DNA of 64,000 nucleotides from Streptomyces anulatus (lineage in GTDB: Bacteria; Actinomycetota; Actinomycetes; Streptomycetales; Streptomycetaceae). The notes under the pieces were generated by a model. That model saw only the letters and a list, made by a program, of their open reading frames with translations, did not search any database and was not told the origin of the DNA. Numbering within the stretch: position 1 is the stretch's first letter; the number at the start of each line of letters is the position of its first letter. Position numbers and translations under genes: made by a program. The stretch spans positions 558,001 to 622,000 of the forward strand of contig NZ_BMVK01000003.1 of assembly GCF_014650675.1 (NCBI RefSeq), given 5' to 3'. This document shows, piece by piece, positions 1-8,780 of this stretch.

Positions 1-1
1 C

Positions 2-1468
2 GTCCTCAACGTCGCGATCCCCTCCCTCACCGCGGAGCTGGACGCCTCCACCTCCGACGTGCAGTGGATGATCAACGCCTACTCACTCGTCCAGGCAGGT
101 CTGCTGCTCACCGCCGGCAGCTCCGCCGACCGCTACGGGCGCAAGAAGATGCTGATCGTGGGCCTCGCCCTGTTCGGCGTCGGCTCGCTCGTGGCCGGGC
201 TCTCCCAGTCCTCGGGTCAGCTCATCGCGGCCCGCGCCGGGATGGGTGTCGGCGGCGCGCTGCTGCTCACCACCACGCTCGCCGTCGTGGTCCAGATCTT
301 CGACGAGACCGAGCGGGTCAAGGCGATCGGGATCTGGTCGACCGTCGCCTCCCTCGGCTTCGCGGCGGGACCGCTGTTCGGCGGGTTCGTCCTCGACCAC
401 TTCTGGTGGGGCGCGATCTTCCTGATCAACATCCCGGTCGCCCTGATCGCCCTGGTCGCCGTCGCCCGGCTCGTACCGGAGTCGAAGAACGGCCAGGGGG
501 AGCGCCCCGACCTGCTGGGGGCGCTGCTCTCCACGATCGGCATGACCGCCGTCGTCTTCGCGATCATCTCCGGGCCCGAGCACGGCTGGGCGTCCGGCCA
601 GGTGCTGCTGACGGCATTTGTCGGGGTCGCGGTGCTGGCCGGGTTCGTGCTGTGGGAGCTGCGCATTCCGCACCCGATGCTCGACATGCACTTCTTCCGG
701 AACCAGAAGTTCGTCGGTGCGGTGGCGGGGGCGATCCTGGTCGCCTTCGGGATGACCGGCTCGCTCTTCCTGCTCACCCAGCATCTTCAGTTCGTCCTCG
801 GTTACGGGCCGTTGGAGGCGGGTCTGCGGACCGCGCCGATGGCGCTCACCGTGGTCGTCCTCAACCTCGCGGGCCTCGGCGCGCGCATGGTCCAGAAGTT
901 CGGCACGCCCGTCGTCATCGCGGCGGGGATGAGCTGCCTGGCCGCCGGTCTCGCCGCGATCGCGGTGCTCGGTGGGGGCGACGGCGGGTACGGCGGCATG
1001 CTGTTCGGCCTGGTCGTGATGGGCGTGGGTGTCGCCTTCGCGATGCCCGCGATGGCCAACGCCATCATGAGCGCGATCCCGCCGGAGAAGGCCGGAGTGG
1101 GCGCGGGGGTCAACGGCATGCTCGCGGAGTTCGGCAACGGGCTGGGGGTCGCGGTGCTCGGCGCGGTGCTGAACGCCCGCTTCGCCGCCCTGGTGCCGGC
1201 CGCCGTCGGCGCCGCCTCGCTGCCCGCGGCCCTGGCCGCCGCCGACGGGCCCGCCGCCCGGGAGGAGATCAAGGAGGCCTTCGCCTCGGGCCTGGAGGTC
1301 AGCCAACTGGCGGGCGCGGTCGCGGTGCTGGCGGGCGGACTGCTCGCCGCGTTCCTGCTGCGCCGGGCCGAGCGTGCGGAGGCGCGTCCGGCCGTGGCCG
1401 CGAAGGAGCCGGTGGCCGAGACCGCGAAGGCCGGGGACCGGGCAGACTCGACGGGACCGGCGGCATAG
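2..1468 (+). CDS. DHA2-family MFS multidrug exporter, 5' end outside window
   Basis: Proton-driven drug efflux transporter of the inner membrane (family inference). The reading frame is already open at base 2, reading VLNVAIPSLTAEL then DVQWMINAYSL, which is the first-helix region of DHA2 transporters, so the start codon lies upstream. The ATG at 59 is internal and not the real start. About 488 residues are visible. The cytoplasmic loop 2-3 signature DRYGRKK is present near residue 43, followed by regularly spaced hydrophobic helices, and the C-terminus is a charged, Ala-rich tail. A TetR regulator follows 129 bases downstream on the same strand and probably controls it. Substrate unknown. 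Confidence 0.92.
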   Translation, partial: VLNVAIPSLTAELDASTSDVQWMINAYSLVQAGLLLTAGSSADRYGRKKMLIVGLALFGVGSLVAGLSQSSGQLIAARAGMGVGGALLLTTTLAVVVQIFDETERVKAIGIWSTVASLGFAAGPLFGGFVLDHFWWGAIFLINIPVALIALVAVARLVPESKNGQGERPDLLGALLSTIGMTAVVFAIISGPEHGWASGQVLLTAFVGVAVLAGFVLWELRIPHPMLDMHFFRNQKFVGAVAGAILVAFGMTGSLFLLTQHLQFVLGYGPLEAGLRTAPMALTVVVLNLAGLGARMVQKFGTPVVIAAGMSCLAAGLAAIAVLGGGDGGYGGMLFGLVVMGVGVAFAMPAMANAIMSAIPPEKAGVGAGVNGMLAEFGNGLGVAVLGAVLNARFAALVPAAVGAASLPAALAAADGPAAREEIKEAFASGLEVSQLAGAVAVLAGGLLAAFLLRRAERAEARPAVAAKEPVAETAKAGDRADSTGPAA

Positions 1469-1597
1469 CATCGGAGCGGACGCGCATACCGGACCGTCAG
1501 CGTCCGGTACGCCGTCCTTCCGGCAGGACGGCTCGGTCCCGCCCTTCCGGCAGGACCGATCGGCGGAGAGGTCCGCGCAAGACGAGGAGAGTGCGCC

Positions 1598-2428
1598 ATG
1601 GTGTCCGAGTCCGACCGCGAGTCCGTGTCCGAGCCCGAGCCGGATTCCGGGGCCGGGGCCGGGGCCGACCGTCCGAACAACCCCGCGCGGACCAGCGTGT
1701 GGCTGGACCGGCAGACCCCCTCACGCTCCCGCAGGTCCGAGTCCCCGGCGGGCCTGGACCGCAACCGGATCACCGAGGCGTCGGTGCGGCTGCTGGACGC
1801 CGACGGCCTCGCCAAGTTCTCGATGCGCCGGCTCGCCGCCGAGCTGGACGTCACCGCGATGTCCCTCTACTGGTACGTCGACACCAAGGACGACCTCCTG
1901 GAACTGGCGCTCGACTCGGTCTACGCCGAGATCGCCCCGCCCCGCGAGGACGCCGACTGGCGGGACCGGCTGCGGGATCTGGCCCGCAGCTACCGCGAAC
2001 TCCTCGTCCGCCACATCTGGGTCTCCCCGCTGGCCGGGACCTTCCTCAACATCGGGCCGAACTCGATGCTGTTCTCGTACGCCGTCCAGGACGTCGTACG
2101 GGCCACCGGGCTGTCCCTGGAACGGCAGACGGGCGCGCTGTCGGCGGTCTTCCAGTTCGTGTACGGATTCGGCACCGTCGAGGGTCACTTCAAGGCGCGG
2201 TGCGACGCGACCGGACTGTCCCAGGACGAGTACTTCCAGCAGGCGATGGGCACGATCAGGGCGCAGCCGCACATGCGGCAGATCGTGGAGGCGTCGGACG
2301 ACCTGATGGCGGCGCGGGGCGGGAAGACGGTCGAGGAAATGCGCGAACGGGACTTCGTCTTCGCGCTGGACCTGCTGGTCGCGGGCATCGAGGCGGTGCG
2401 CGACCGGACGGGCTCGCCCGCCCGGTAG
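1598..2428 (+). CDS. TetR/AcrR family transcriptional regulator
   Basis: 276-residue one-component repressor. A disordered acidic/Ser-rich N-terminus (about residues 1-45) precedes a TetR helix-turn-helix (about 48-110) with the typical pattern LAAELDVTAMSLYWYV and TKDDLLELALD. The remainder is a ligand-binding all-helical domain of the TetR_C_1 type. The ATG at 1598 has a GAGGAG ribosome site about 9 bases upstream. Its position behind the exporter suggests it regulates efflux in response to the exported compound (inference). Its stop codon is immediately followed by a minisatellite. Confidence 0.9.
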   Translation: MVSESDRESVSEPEPDSGAGAGADRPNNPARTSVWLDRQTPSRSRRSESPAGLDRNRITEASVRLLDADGLAKFSMRRLAAELDVTAMSLYWYVDTKDDLLELALDSVYAEIAPPREDADWRDRLRDLARSYRELLVRHIWVSPLAGTFLNIGPNSMLFSYAVQDVVRATGLSLERQTGALSAVFQFVYGFGTVEGHFKARCDATGLSQDEYFQQAMGTIRAQPHMRQIVEASDDLMAARGGKTVEEMRERDFVFALDLLVAGIEAVRDRTGSPAR

Positions 2429-2535
2429 CCGCGAACCGCGTTCGCGTTCATCAGCCGCGTACCGCGTACCGCGTTCGAGTTCATCAGCCGCGTGCCGCGG
2501 TCGTCAGCCTCGAACCGGCTTCGATGCCCGCGCAC
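2428..2535. repeat. Imperfect tandem repeat at the 3' end of the TetR gene
   Basis: Units of 20-33 bases each begin GCCGCG and end GTTCATCA or GTCGTCA (2428-2453, 2454-2486, 2487-2506). A more degenerate GCCTCGAACCGGCTTC tail follows. The array begins on the last base of the TetR stop codon and fills the gap to the convergent dehydrogenase gene. It is one of several 3'-end minisatellites in this window. Confidence 0.75.
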
Positions 2536-2540
2536 CGGCT

Positions 2541-3605
2541 TCAGTACCCGCGCCCCGCGTCCACCGTCAGCTCGGGCCGGCGGCCCGCCGTCACGGCCTC
2601 CCAGCAGGCGGCGAAGTCGACGGAGACGTCCTCGTCGGTGGTGATCCCCGAGGAGTGCGAGGTGATGACCGTACGGGGCAGCTTCCACACCGGGGCGTCG
2701 GGCGCGGCCGGTTCCTCCGGCAGCACGTCCAGCACCGCCCGCCGCACCCGGCCGTCCCGCAGCGCGGTCTCCAACGCCCCCATGTCCACGGTCGCGCCCC
2801 GCCCCACGTTGACGAACGTCGCCCCGCGCACCGCCGCGAACCGGGCCTCCCCGAAGAAGCCCTCGGTGGCCCCGGTCAGCGGCAGCGTGGAGATCACCCA
2901 GCGGGCCCCGCCCAGTACCTCGGTGTCCTCGGCGGCCCCGATCACGCGGTCGAAGCCCGGCACCACCCGGGCGACGCCCGGCGCGGGCCCGAAGCGCGTC
3001 GTGCGGGCGACGCCCACGGTGCGCACCCCGCAGGCCCCCAGCAGCCGCCCGACGGCCGCGCCGATGCGGCCGGTCCCGTAGATCAGCGCGGTCTGCCCGG
3101 TGACGAGCTCCGAGGGGAGGCGCTCCCAGTGCGCGCGGGCGTGCCGCTCGGTGAACTCCGGCACGGACTGGCACTCGGCGAGGATCCAGGCCAGGACGTA
3201 CTGGGCCATCCGCTCGCCCATCCGTCCCACGGTCCGGGTCAGGAGCGCCGAGCCGGGCCAGGGACCCCCGGCGAACAGCGGGTCCGTCCCCGCGTTGACG
3301 CTGTGGAACCAGAGCAGACGGCTCGTCCGCAGCGCGTCGGGCAGCGTCTCGCCCACGCACAGCAGGGGCGCGTCGGACGGCGGCGGGACGTCCTCCAGCG
3401 GCTCCGCGCCCCGCCCGGTGATCCGCTCCAGCTCCCGTACCAGGCCGCCGTCGAGCGAGGGCGCGACCAGCAGCCGGGCCTTCGCGAGGGCGTCGGGCGC
3501 GGGCAGCGGGGTCGGGAAGGGCAGCCCGCAGCCGAGGGTCGAGTAGGGCTGTCCCGGGACGGATATGGGCGGAACGGGCTCGGTGTTCCCGGTCTCTCCG
3601 GTCAT
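2541..3605 (-). CDS. D-isomer-specific 2-hydroxyacid dehydrogenase
   Basis: 354-residue cytoplasmic NAD(P)-dependent oxidoreductase of the D-2-hydroxyacid dehydrogenase family. The Rossmann fingerprint GTGRIGAAVG is near residue 195. The catalytic set is represented by the Arg of NVGRG, the Glu of LDVLPEEP and the His of ITSHSSG, so the active site looks intact. The substrate is not predictable from sequence. ATG at 3605. Its ribosome site (GGGGAG) lies inside the end of the F420-type oxidoreductase gene, whose stop is only 7 bases upstream, so the two are co-transcribed. Confidence 0.88.
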   Translation of the reverse strand: MTGETGNTEPVPPISVPGQPYSTLGCGLPFPTPLPAPDALAKARLLVAPSLDGGLVRELERITGRGAEPLEDVPPPSDAPLLCVGETLPDALRTSRLLWFHSVNAGTDPLFAGGPWPGSALLTRTVGRMGERMAQYVLAWILAECQSVPEFTERHARAHWERLPSELVTGQTALIYGTGRIGAAVGRLLGACGVRTVGVARTTRFGPAPGVARVVPGFDRVIGAAEDTEVLGGARWVISTLPLTGATEGFFGEARFAAVRGATFVNVGRGATVDMGALETALRDGRVRRAVLDVLPEEPAAPDAPVWKLPRTVITSHSSGITTDEDVSVDFAACWEAVTAGRRPELTVDAGRGY

Positions 3606-3612
3606 CGCGCGG

Positions 3613-4083
3613 TCAGCTCCCCGGTGCGAGGTGGGCCGGGAAGCCGCCGGTGGCGACGGGACCCCAGCGCTCCGGGGTGACCCGGATGATCGACTTGCCC
3701 TGCTTCACCATCGCGGCCCGGTACTCGTCCCAGTCCGGGTGCTCGCCCGAGATGTTCCGGAAGTACTCGACGAGCGGTTCGACCGAGTCCGGGGTGTCGA
3801 TGACCTCCGCCGAACCGTCGACCTGCACCCACGGCCCGTCCCACTCGTCCGACAGCACGATCACGCTGACCCGCTCGTCGCGCCGCGCGTTGCGGGTCTT
3901 GGCTCGTTCGGGGTACGTCGACATGACGATCCGCCCCGAGTCGTCCACGCCGCAGGTCAGCGGGGAGCCCTGGGGGCGGCCGTCGGACCGGACGGTGAGC
4001 AGGACCGCCCGGTGCCGGGGGCGTACGAACGCCAGCAACTCGTCGAGTTCCACGGCGGTGTTGGTCGCGATGTTCGGTGCCAT
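3613..4083 (-). CDS. PPOX-class F420-dependent oxidoreductase (split-barrel flavin/deazaflavin fold)
   Basis: 156-residue split-barrel protein. After the start MAPNIATNT the sequence shows the family pattern RHRAVLLTVRSDGRPQGSPL, then MSTYPERAKTRNARRDERVS and a C-terminal IIRVTPERWGP. These are typical of actinobacterial F420-binding reductases that act on small soluble substrates. The frame is open further upstream, but the ATG at 4083 fits the family N-terminus. It lies 26 bases after the YceI-like gene and 7 before the 2-hydroxyacid dehydrogenase gene, so these three minus-strand genes probably form one operon. Substrate unknown. Confidence 0.88.
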   Translation of the reverse strand: MAPNIATNTAVELDELLAFVRPRHRAVLLTVRSDGRPQGSPLTCGVDDSGRIVMSTYPERAKTRNARRDERVSVIVLSDEWDGPWVQVDGSAEVIDTPDSVEPLVEYFRNISGEHPDWDEYRAAMVKQGKSIIRVTPERWGPVATGGFPAHLAPGS

Positions 4084-4109
4084 GCCCACCACCCTACGAC
4101 CGGGTCCGG

Positions 4110-4928
4110 TCACTGCCCGGGCAGCGCCTCGCCCTGGACCGCCTGGATGTCCAGCTCCACGCGCAGGGTCGTGCCGATCGCGGAGATGCCCGCCTGGACG
4201 ACCTGGTTGTAGTTCATCGCGAAGTCGGCGCGGCGCAGTTCGGCGGTGGCGTGGAAGGCCGCCCGCACCCCGCCCCACGGGTCGGGCCCGGTGCCGAGGT
4301 AGCTGAGGTCCAGGTCGACGGGGCGCGAGACGCCGTGCATGGTCAGCTCGCCGTGCACGGTCCAGCGGTCGGGTCCTGCCGGGTCCAGCGAGGTGGAGCT
4401 GTAGGCGATCTCCGGGTACCGGTCCACGTCCAGGAAGTCGGGCGAGCGCAGATGCTTGTCCCGCATCTCGTTGCCGGTGTCGATGCCGGCCGCCCTGATC
4501 ACCGCGTCGACCCGGGAGCGGGAGACGTCCTCGGCGATCTCGATGCGGCCGCCGAAGTCGGTGAAGCGGCCGTGCACGCTGGAGATCCCCAGGTGCTGGG
4601 CGACCGCGCCGACCGAGGAGTGCGCGGGGTCCAGCGACCAGACGCCCGGCGGCGGCAGCTCCACCCCGCCCTGGCGGGCCAGCACGATCTGGCCGCCCTC
4701 GATCCGGCCGCTCGCGGTGACGAGAGCGGTGGAGGCGGCGGGCGCGTACCCGACCGCCGTGACGATCACCGTGTACGCGCCGGCCGCCAGGGAGCCGTCC
4801 GTGCGGACGGCCCCGTCCTCGTCGGCCGCGGCGCGCAGCACCTGGGCGCCGGTCATGTCGGTGACGGTGACGACGGCGTGCTGGACCGCCCAGCCGTCCC
4901 GCGTCCGTACCTGTGCGCGAAGTCCCAT
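4110..4928 (-). CDS. YceI-family protein with N-terminal carboxypeptidase-regulatory-like domain
   Basis: 272 residues. Residues about 1-85 form a beta-sandwich domain of the carboxypeptidase regulatory type (VVTVTDMTGAQVLRA, AGAYTVIVTAVGY). Residues about 95-270 are a YceI lipocalin-like domain, recognisable from WSLDPAHSSVGAVAQHLG, VHGRFTDFGG and RDKHLRSPDFLDV. YceI proteins bind isoprenoid-like lipids in other bacteria. There is no signal peptide, so it is probably cytoplasmic. The N-terminal domain resembles the repeats at the C-terminus of the neighbouring exporter at 5231-7783, which suggests domain shuffling between neighbours (inference). Confidence 0.88.
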   Translation of the reverse strand: MGLRAQVRTRDGWAVQHAVVTVTDMTGAQVLRAAADEDGAVRTDGSLAAGAYTVIVTAVGYAPAASTALVTASGRIEGGQIVLARQGGVELPPPGVWSLDPAHSSVGAVAQHLGISSVHGRFTDFGGRIEIAEDVSRSRVDAVIRAAGIDTGNEMRDKHLRSPDFLDVDRYPEIAYSSTSLDPAGPDRWTVHGELTMHGVSRPVDLDLSYLGTGPDPWGGVRAAFHATAELRRADFAMNYNQVVQAGISAIGTTLRVELDIQAVQGEALPGQ

Positions 4929-5230
4929 CCCGTATCTCTCTCCTAGCTCGATGACCCGCGGCCGGCCCGAAAGGAACCGGGCCGCATGAGTCGGGCCCCG
5001 GGGCGGTCACGGCAGGCCGTCCCCTGCTCGCCGTACCCGCCACCGGGGCCCATTTCCACCCGGTCGCGACAGCCTCTCCGCTGGAAGTGCCGTCCGACCA
5101 GGGGTCTTCGCGATCCCTTCACGTGCTCGCGCGCATCCTTATGGGTGCACGCGCGCCCGTACCGAAGGGATCAGTCCCGAGGAATCGGCCCCGAGGGGCC
5201 GGTCCCGAAGGGTCGGTCCCGAGGGGTCGA
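4929..5230. other. 302-base intergenic stretch without a convincing gene
   Basis: It lies between the exporter stop (5231, minus) and the YceI start (4928, minus). The left part near 4930-4950 (TATCTCTCTCCTAG on the plus strand) supplies the ribosome site of the YceI gene. The right part is a 14-base tandem array annotated separately. No reading frame with Streptomyces-like codon bias is seen. Confidence 0.6.
5174..5229. repeat. Four tandem 14-base units at the 3' end of the exporter gene
   Basis: Exact 14-base periodicity: GTCCCGAGGAATCG (5174), GCCCCGAGGGGCCG (5188), GTCCCGAAGGGTCG (5202), GTCCCGAGGGGTCG (5216). A decayed unit precedes at about 5160. The last unit ends one base before the exporter stop codon (5231-5233, minus strand). 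Confidence 0.9.
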
Positions 5231-7783
5231 TCACTCGCCCGGGTGGGCGAGTTCGATGTCGTGCCCGTCGACTCCCGGGCCGCTCACGGTCAGCGATCCG
5301 GCCACCGGCGGGTAGCCGGTCGCGATGACCGCGTACTCGCCCGCGTCCAAATCGGTGAAGGCGTACGCCCCGTCCTCGCCGGTCGTCGCGGTGGCGACCA
5401 CGTTGCCCGCCGCGTCGATCAGCGTGACCCGCGCGTCGGCCAGCGGGCTCCGGGCGGACCCGGCCCGCACGACGCCCCGGACCAGCGCACCGGACCGCAG
5501 CGCGGCCTCGACCCGGGTGACGCCCTGGCCGCCGATCTCCACCGGCAGCGCCAGCGGACGGAAGCCGGCCGCGTTGACCGCGACGGTCACGGAGCCCGGG
5601 ATCAGCTCGCCGAAGGCGAACTCACCGGCCGGCCCGGACGCGCCGGTGGCCAGCACGTCGCCCCGGACGTCGGTCACGACGACCATCGCGCCGTCGACGG
5701 GGGCGCCGGACTCGGCGGCCTTGACCGTTCCGGCCAGTCCGCTCGTACCGGACAACAGGATGTCGAAGGCCAGCGGCTCCTCGCCGACGACCACCGTGGA
5801 CGCCTGCGGCTGGAAGCCGTCGGCGGAGGCGATCAGCACGTAGCTGCCGGAGCCGGGGGCGTCCAGGGTGTAGCCGCCGTCGGGCCGGGCCACGGAGCGC
5901 CCGAGCTGCCGGCCGCCCAGTGAGATCAGGGTGACGGCGGCGCGGGCGACCGGAGCGCCCTCCGCACCGCGCACCACACCGTGCACCGGGGTGCCCCGGA
6001 CGCCGTCGACGGTGTCGTACGGGGCGGGGACGGGAGCGGGTGCGTCGGCGGGGGCCTCGGCCGTGTCGACCGAGGTGACCCCGGCCGCGCCCTCGGAGGC
6101 GAGCCCGGCCGCGCCGACGACGGCGGGCACGGGGACCTCGGCCGTCCCGTCGGCGGCCGATGCCTCGGCGGGGGCATCGGTCGTCACGCTGCTCTTCAAC
6201 GCGACCTCCTTGATGAAGAGCGTCACGACGAAGGCGACGAGCGCGGCCGGAGCGGCGTACAGGAAGACGTCTCCGACGCCGTGCCCGTACGCGGCCTCCA
6301 TGACCAGGCGCAGGGGCTCGGGCAGCTTGTCCAGGTCGGGGATGCCCCCGCCGCCGGTACCGCCGTGGCCGAACGCCGCACCCTCCGGGCCGAGGTCGGC
6401 GATGCCTTCCTTGACGTAGTGGGTGACCCGGTTGCCCAGGACCGCGCCGAGCGCCGAGACGCCGATCGCGCCGCCGAGGGAGCGGAAGAAGGTGACGACG
6501 GAACTCGCGGAACCGAGGTCCTCGGGAGCGACCTGGTTCTGCGTGGCGAGGACCAGGTTCTGCATCATCATGCCGATGCCGAGACCCATGACGAACATGT
6601 AGACGGCGACGTGCCAGTACTCGGTGTCGTACCGGATCGTGCCGAGCATCCCGAGCCCGGCCGTGACCAGGAAGCCGCCGCTGACCAGCCACGCCTTCCA
6701 GCGCCCGGTCTTGGTGATGACCTGGCCGGAAATGGTCGAGGAGAGGAAGAGCCCCGCGATCATCGGGATGGTCATCACGCCGGACATCGTCGGCGACTTG
6801 CCGCGCGCCAGCTGGAAGTACTGGCTGAAGAAGACGGTGCCCGCGAACATCGCGATGCCGACGAACAGCGAGGCGATCGAGGCCAGCGTGATGGTGCGGT
6901 TGCGGAAGAGGCGCAGCGGGATGATCGGCTCGGCGGCCCGCGACTCGGTGAAGACGAAGATCAGGCCGAGCAGGACCGAGCCCGCGACCATCACGCCACT
7001 CTGCCACGAGAGCCAGTCGTACTTGTCGCCCGCGAAGGTCACCCAGACCAGCAGCAGGGAGACGGCGGCGCTGATGAAGAACGCGCCGGTCCAGTCGACC
7101 TTGACGCCCTCGCGCTTGACGACCGGGAGCTTGAGGGTCTTCTGGAGCACGATCAGCGCGATGATCGCGAACGGCACGCCCACGTAGAAGCACCAGCGCC
7201 AGCCCATCCAGCTGGTGTCGGTGATGACGCCGCCGAGCAGCGGACCGCCGACGGTGGCGACGGCGAAGACCGCGCCCAGGTAGCCGCTGTAGCGGCCGCG
7301 CTCGCGCGGGGCGATCATCGCGGCCATGACGATCTGCGCGAGGGCGGAGAGACCGCCGACGCCGATGCCCTGGACGACCCGGCAGGCGATGAGCATGCCG
7401 CTGCTGGTCGACAGACCGGCGACGACCGAGCCCAGGACGTAGATGATCAGGGCTATCTGGACCAGCAGCTTCTTGCTGAAGAGGTCCGAGAGCTTGCCCC
7501 AGAGCGGGGTGGTGGCGGTCATGGCCAGCAGCGAGGCCGTCACGACCCAGGTGTAGGCGCTCTGGCCGCCGCCGAGGTCGGAGATGATCTCGGGCAGGGC
7601 GTTGGAGACGACCGTCGACGACAGGATCGCGACGAACATGCCGAGCAGCAGCCCGGTCAGCGCCTCCATGATCTGCCGGTGTGTCATCGGCGTGCCGTCG
7701 GAGGCGCCGGAGGCGGTGGCGCCCCCGTGCCCTCCGTGCTTGGCGTGGCCGCCCCGCACACCGGTGGGTGTGGTCGTAGCCAT
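5231..7783 (-). CDS. DHA2-family (EmrB/QacA) MFS exporter with C-terminal carboxypeptidase-regulatory-like repeats
   Basis: 850-residue fusion. A Gly/His-rich cytoplasmic N-terminus (MATTTPTGVRGG) leads into a 14-helix-type DHA2 transporter (about residues 30-560) with loop signature GKLSDLFSKKLL. After a Pro/Ala linker come about three beta-sandwich repeats (about 610-690, 695-770, 775-850), each with the pattern ATV.DGAYxxxxLxPGxYxxxxxA. Such repeats are normally extracellular or periplasmic peptide-binding domains. The ATG at 7783 has an AAGGA ribosome site; the longer frame to 7978 runs into the MarR gene and is not used. The MarR gene lies 31 bases upstream on the same strand and probably regulates it. 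Confidence 0.9.
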   Translation of the reverse strand: MATTTPTGVRGGHAKHGGHGGATASGASDGTPMTHRQIMEALTGLLLGMFVAILSSTVVSNALPEIISDLGGGQSAYTWVVTASLLAMTATTPLWGKLSDLFSKKLLVQIALIIYVLGSVVAGLSTSSGMLIACRVVQGIGVGGLSALAQIVMAAMIAPRERGRYSGYLGAVFAVATVGGPLLGGVITDTSWMGWRWCFYVGVPFAIIALIVLQKTLKLPVVKREGVKVDWTGAFFISAAVSLLLVWVTFAGDKYDWLSWQSGVMVAGSVLLGLIFVFTESRAAEPIIPLRLFRNRTITLASIASLFVGIAMFAGTVFFSQYFQLARGKSPTMSGVMTIPMIAGLFLSSTISGQVITKTGRWKAWLVSGGFLVTAGLGMLGTIRYDTEYWHVAVYMFVMGLGIGMMMQNLVLATQNQVAPEDLGSASSVVTFFRSLGGAIGVSALGAVLGNRVTHYVKEGIADLGPEGAAFGHGGTGGGGIPDLDKLPEPLRLVMEAAYGHGVGDVFLYAAPAALVAFVVTLFIKEVALKSSVTTDAPAEASAADGTAEVPVPAVVGAAGLASEGAAGVTSVDTAEAPADAPAPVPAPYDTVDGVRGTPVHGVVRGAEGAPVARAAVTLISLGGRQLGRSVARPDGGYTLDAPGSGSYVLIASADGFQPQASTVVVGEEPLAFDILLSGTSGLAGTVKAAESGAPVDGAMVVVTDVRGDVLATGASGPAGEFAFGELIPGSVTVAVNAAGFRPLALPVEIGGQGVTRVEAALRSGALVRGVVRAGSARSPLADARVTLIDAAGNVVATATTGEDGAYAFTDLDAGEYAVIATGYPPVAGSLTVSGPGVDGHDIELAHPGE

Positions 7784-7814
7784 TGAGTTCCTTATCCGTG
7801 CGTATTTGCTTCTG

Positions 7815-8354
7815 TTACACAGGTGTACGGGTGTGAGCCTCGTTGCCGAGGCGGGTCCTGCACTCGCCGGTGTGACGTCCGGGGGCGCAGCCGCCGGATC
7901 CGCGACAGGCGAAGCTGTCGCGCAGCCGGGACAGCAGCGCGATGAGCCGGCCGACGTCGTCGTCGGACCAGTCCTCAAGGTTGTGGGCGAACACTTCGGT
8001 GGTCCGCCGGGTCAGTTCGTCGAGCTGCTCGTGCCCGCCGGGGGTCAGCCGCAGGATGCGGGACCGCTTGTCCGCCGGGTCCGAACACCGTTCGATCCAG
8101 CCGTGATCGGCCACATGAGCCACGTGGCGACTGGTCACCGACATGTCCACGGACAGCAGCTCGGCGAGCCGGCTGATCCGCATCTCGCCGTGCCGGTCCA
8201 GAAGGGTCAGTACGGCGGCGGATCCCGCGGGACACTCGGGGGGCAGCGCGCGGGCGAGCCCCCTCTTGACGGCCCCGACGGCGCTGAGCTGCCGTGCCAG
8301 TTCCTCGTAACTACTCCGTGCGGCCACGGGAACCCCCAGCACACTCACGACCAT
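7815..8354 (-). CDS. MarR-family transcriptional regulator
   Basis: 179-residue dimeric winged-helix repressor. The DNA-binding region reads MRISRLAELLSVDMSVTSRHV with a wing at DPADKRSRILRLTPGG, followed by a C-terminal dimerisation helix. The C-terminal tail contains several Cys (SFACRGSGGCAPG), which is not typical of the family and could allow thiol or metal sensing (inference). ATG at 8354. It is the first gene of a probable operon with the exporter at 5231-7783. Two matching inverted repeats just upstream are candidate autoregulatory operators. Confidence 0.9.
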   Translation of the reverse strand: MVVSVLGVPVAARSSYEELARQLSAVGAVKRGLARALPPECPAGSAAVLTLLDRHGEMRISRLAELLSVDMSVTSRHVAHVADHGWIERCSDPADKRSRILRLTPGGHEQLDELTRRTTEVFAHNLEDWSDDDVGRLIALLSRLRDSFACRGSGGCAPGRHTGECRTRLGNEAHTRTPV

Positions 8355-8357
8355 GTT

Positions 8358-8401
8358 GTTGCTTAGGGCAACGATAGAAGCCGTTGGTTGCTACAGGCAA
8401 A
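8358..8401. promoter_or_regulatory. Paired inverted repeats, candidate MarR operators
   Basis: Two 15-base palindromes of the form GTTGC-N5-GCAAC start 29 bases apart: GTTGCTTAGGGCAAC at 8358-8372 (perfect) and GTTGCTACAGGCAAA at 8387-8401 (last base mismatched). They lie 4-47 bases upstream of the MarR start codon, where a repressor would block the promoter or initiation. Binding by this MarR protein is inferred. Confidence 0.65.
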
Positions 8402-8552
8402 CGAAAACGGCCTTGCAGAAGTAAAGGAACGCAAAAGCCTCCGTAGGGTCCGGGTCAAGCCCGTTCCCCGGCTGCGCCGACGCAGGTCGGACGGGGTGCC
8501 GGGTGGCCCCGGGGGTTGGGCCGTGGGCCCGAGTTCGCTAGGGTCCTGCCCC

Positions 8553-8768
8553 ATGGCACACAACCCCCACGCCCCTCAGCCGGGCCCCGAGGGCACCCCT
8601 GACCCGGCGGGCAGCACGCAGATGTTCCGCGCCTTCGTCGACGAGGGCGAGCCGCAGCGCCGGCAGCAGCCCGCGGCGACCTCTTCCGGGCCGAAGGCCG
8701 GGGTGATCGCGGCGGTGGTCGCGGTCGTCGTCGTCCTCGGTGCGGTGGCCTGGCTCGCACTGGGCTGA
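8553..8768 (+). CDS. Small single-pass membrane protein, function unknown
   Basis: 71 residues. A hydrophilic, Pro/Gln-rich N-terminus (MAHNPHAPQPGPEG) is followed by one hydrophobic helix at the C-terminus (VIAAVVAVVVVLGAVAWLAL). This suggests a tail-anchored topology with the N-terminus in the cytoplasm. The ATG at 8553 is preferred because upstream codons in the same frame (from 8388) lack family-like content and overlap the promoter region of the divergent MarR gene. No known domain is recognised. A 21-base tandem repeat follows its stop. Confidence 0.6.
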   Translation: MAHNPHAPQPGPEGTPDPAGSTQMFRAFVDEGEPQRRQQPAATSSGPKAGVIAAVVAVVVVLGAVAWLALG

Positions 8769-8780
8769 CCCGCACCCGTA

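Noticed and set aside
64..3081. 1005-residue open frame on the plus strand
   Set aside because: It runs through the exporter, TetR and dehydrogenase genes in a different frame and is Arg/Gly/Pro-rich without domain patterns, the normal shadow of high-GC genes.
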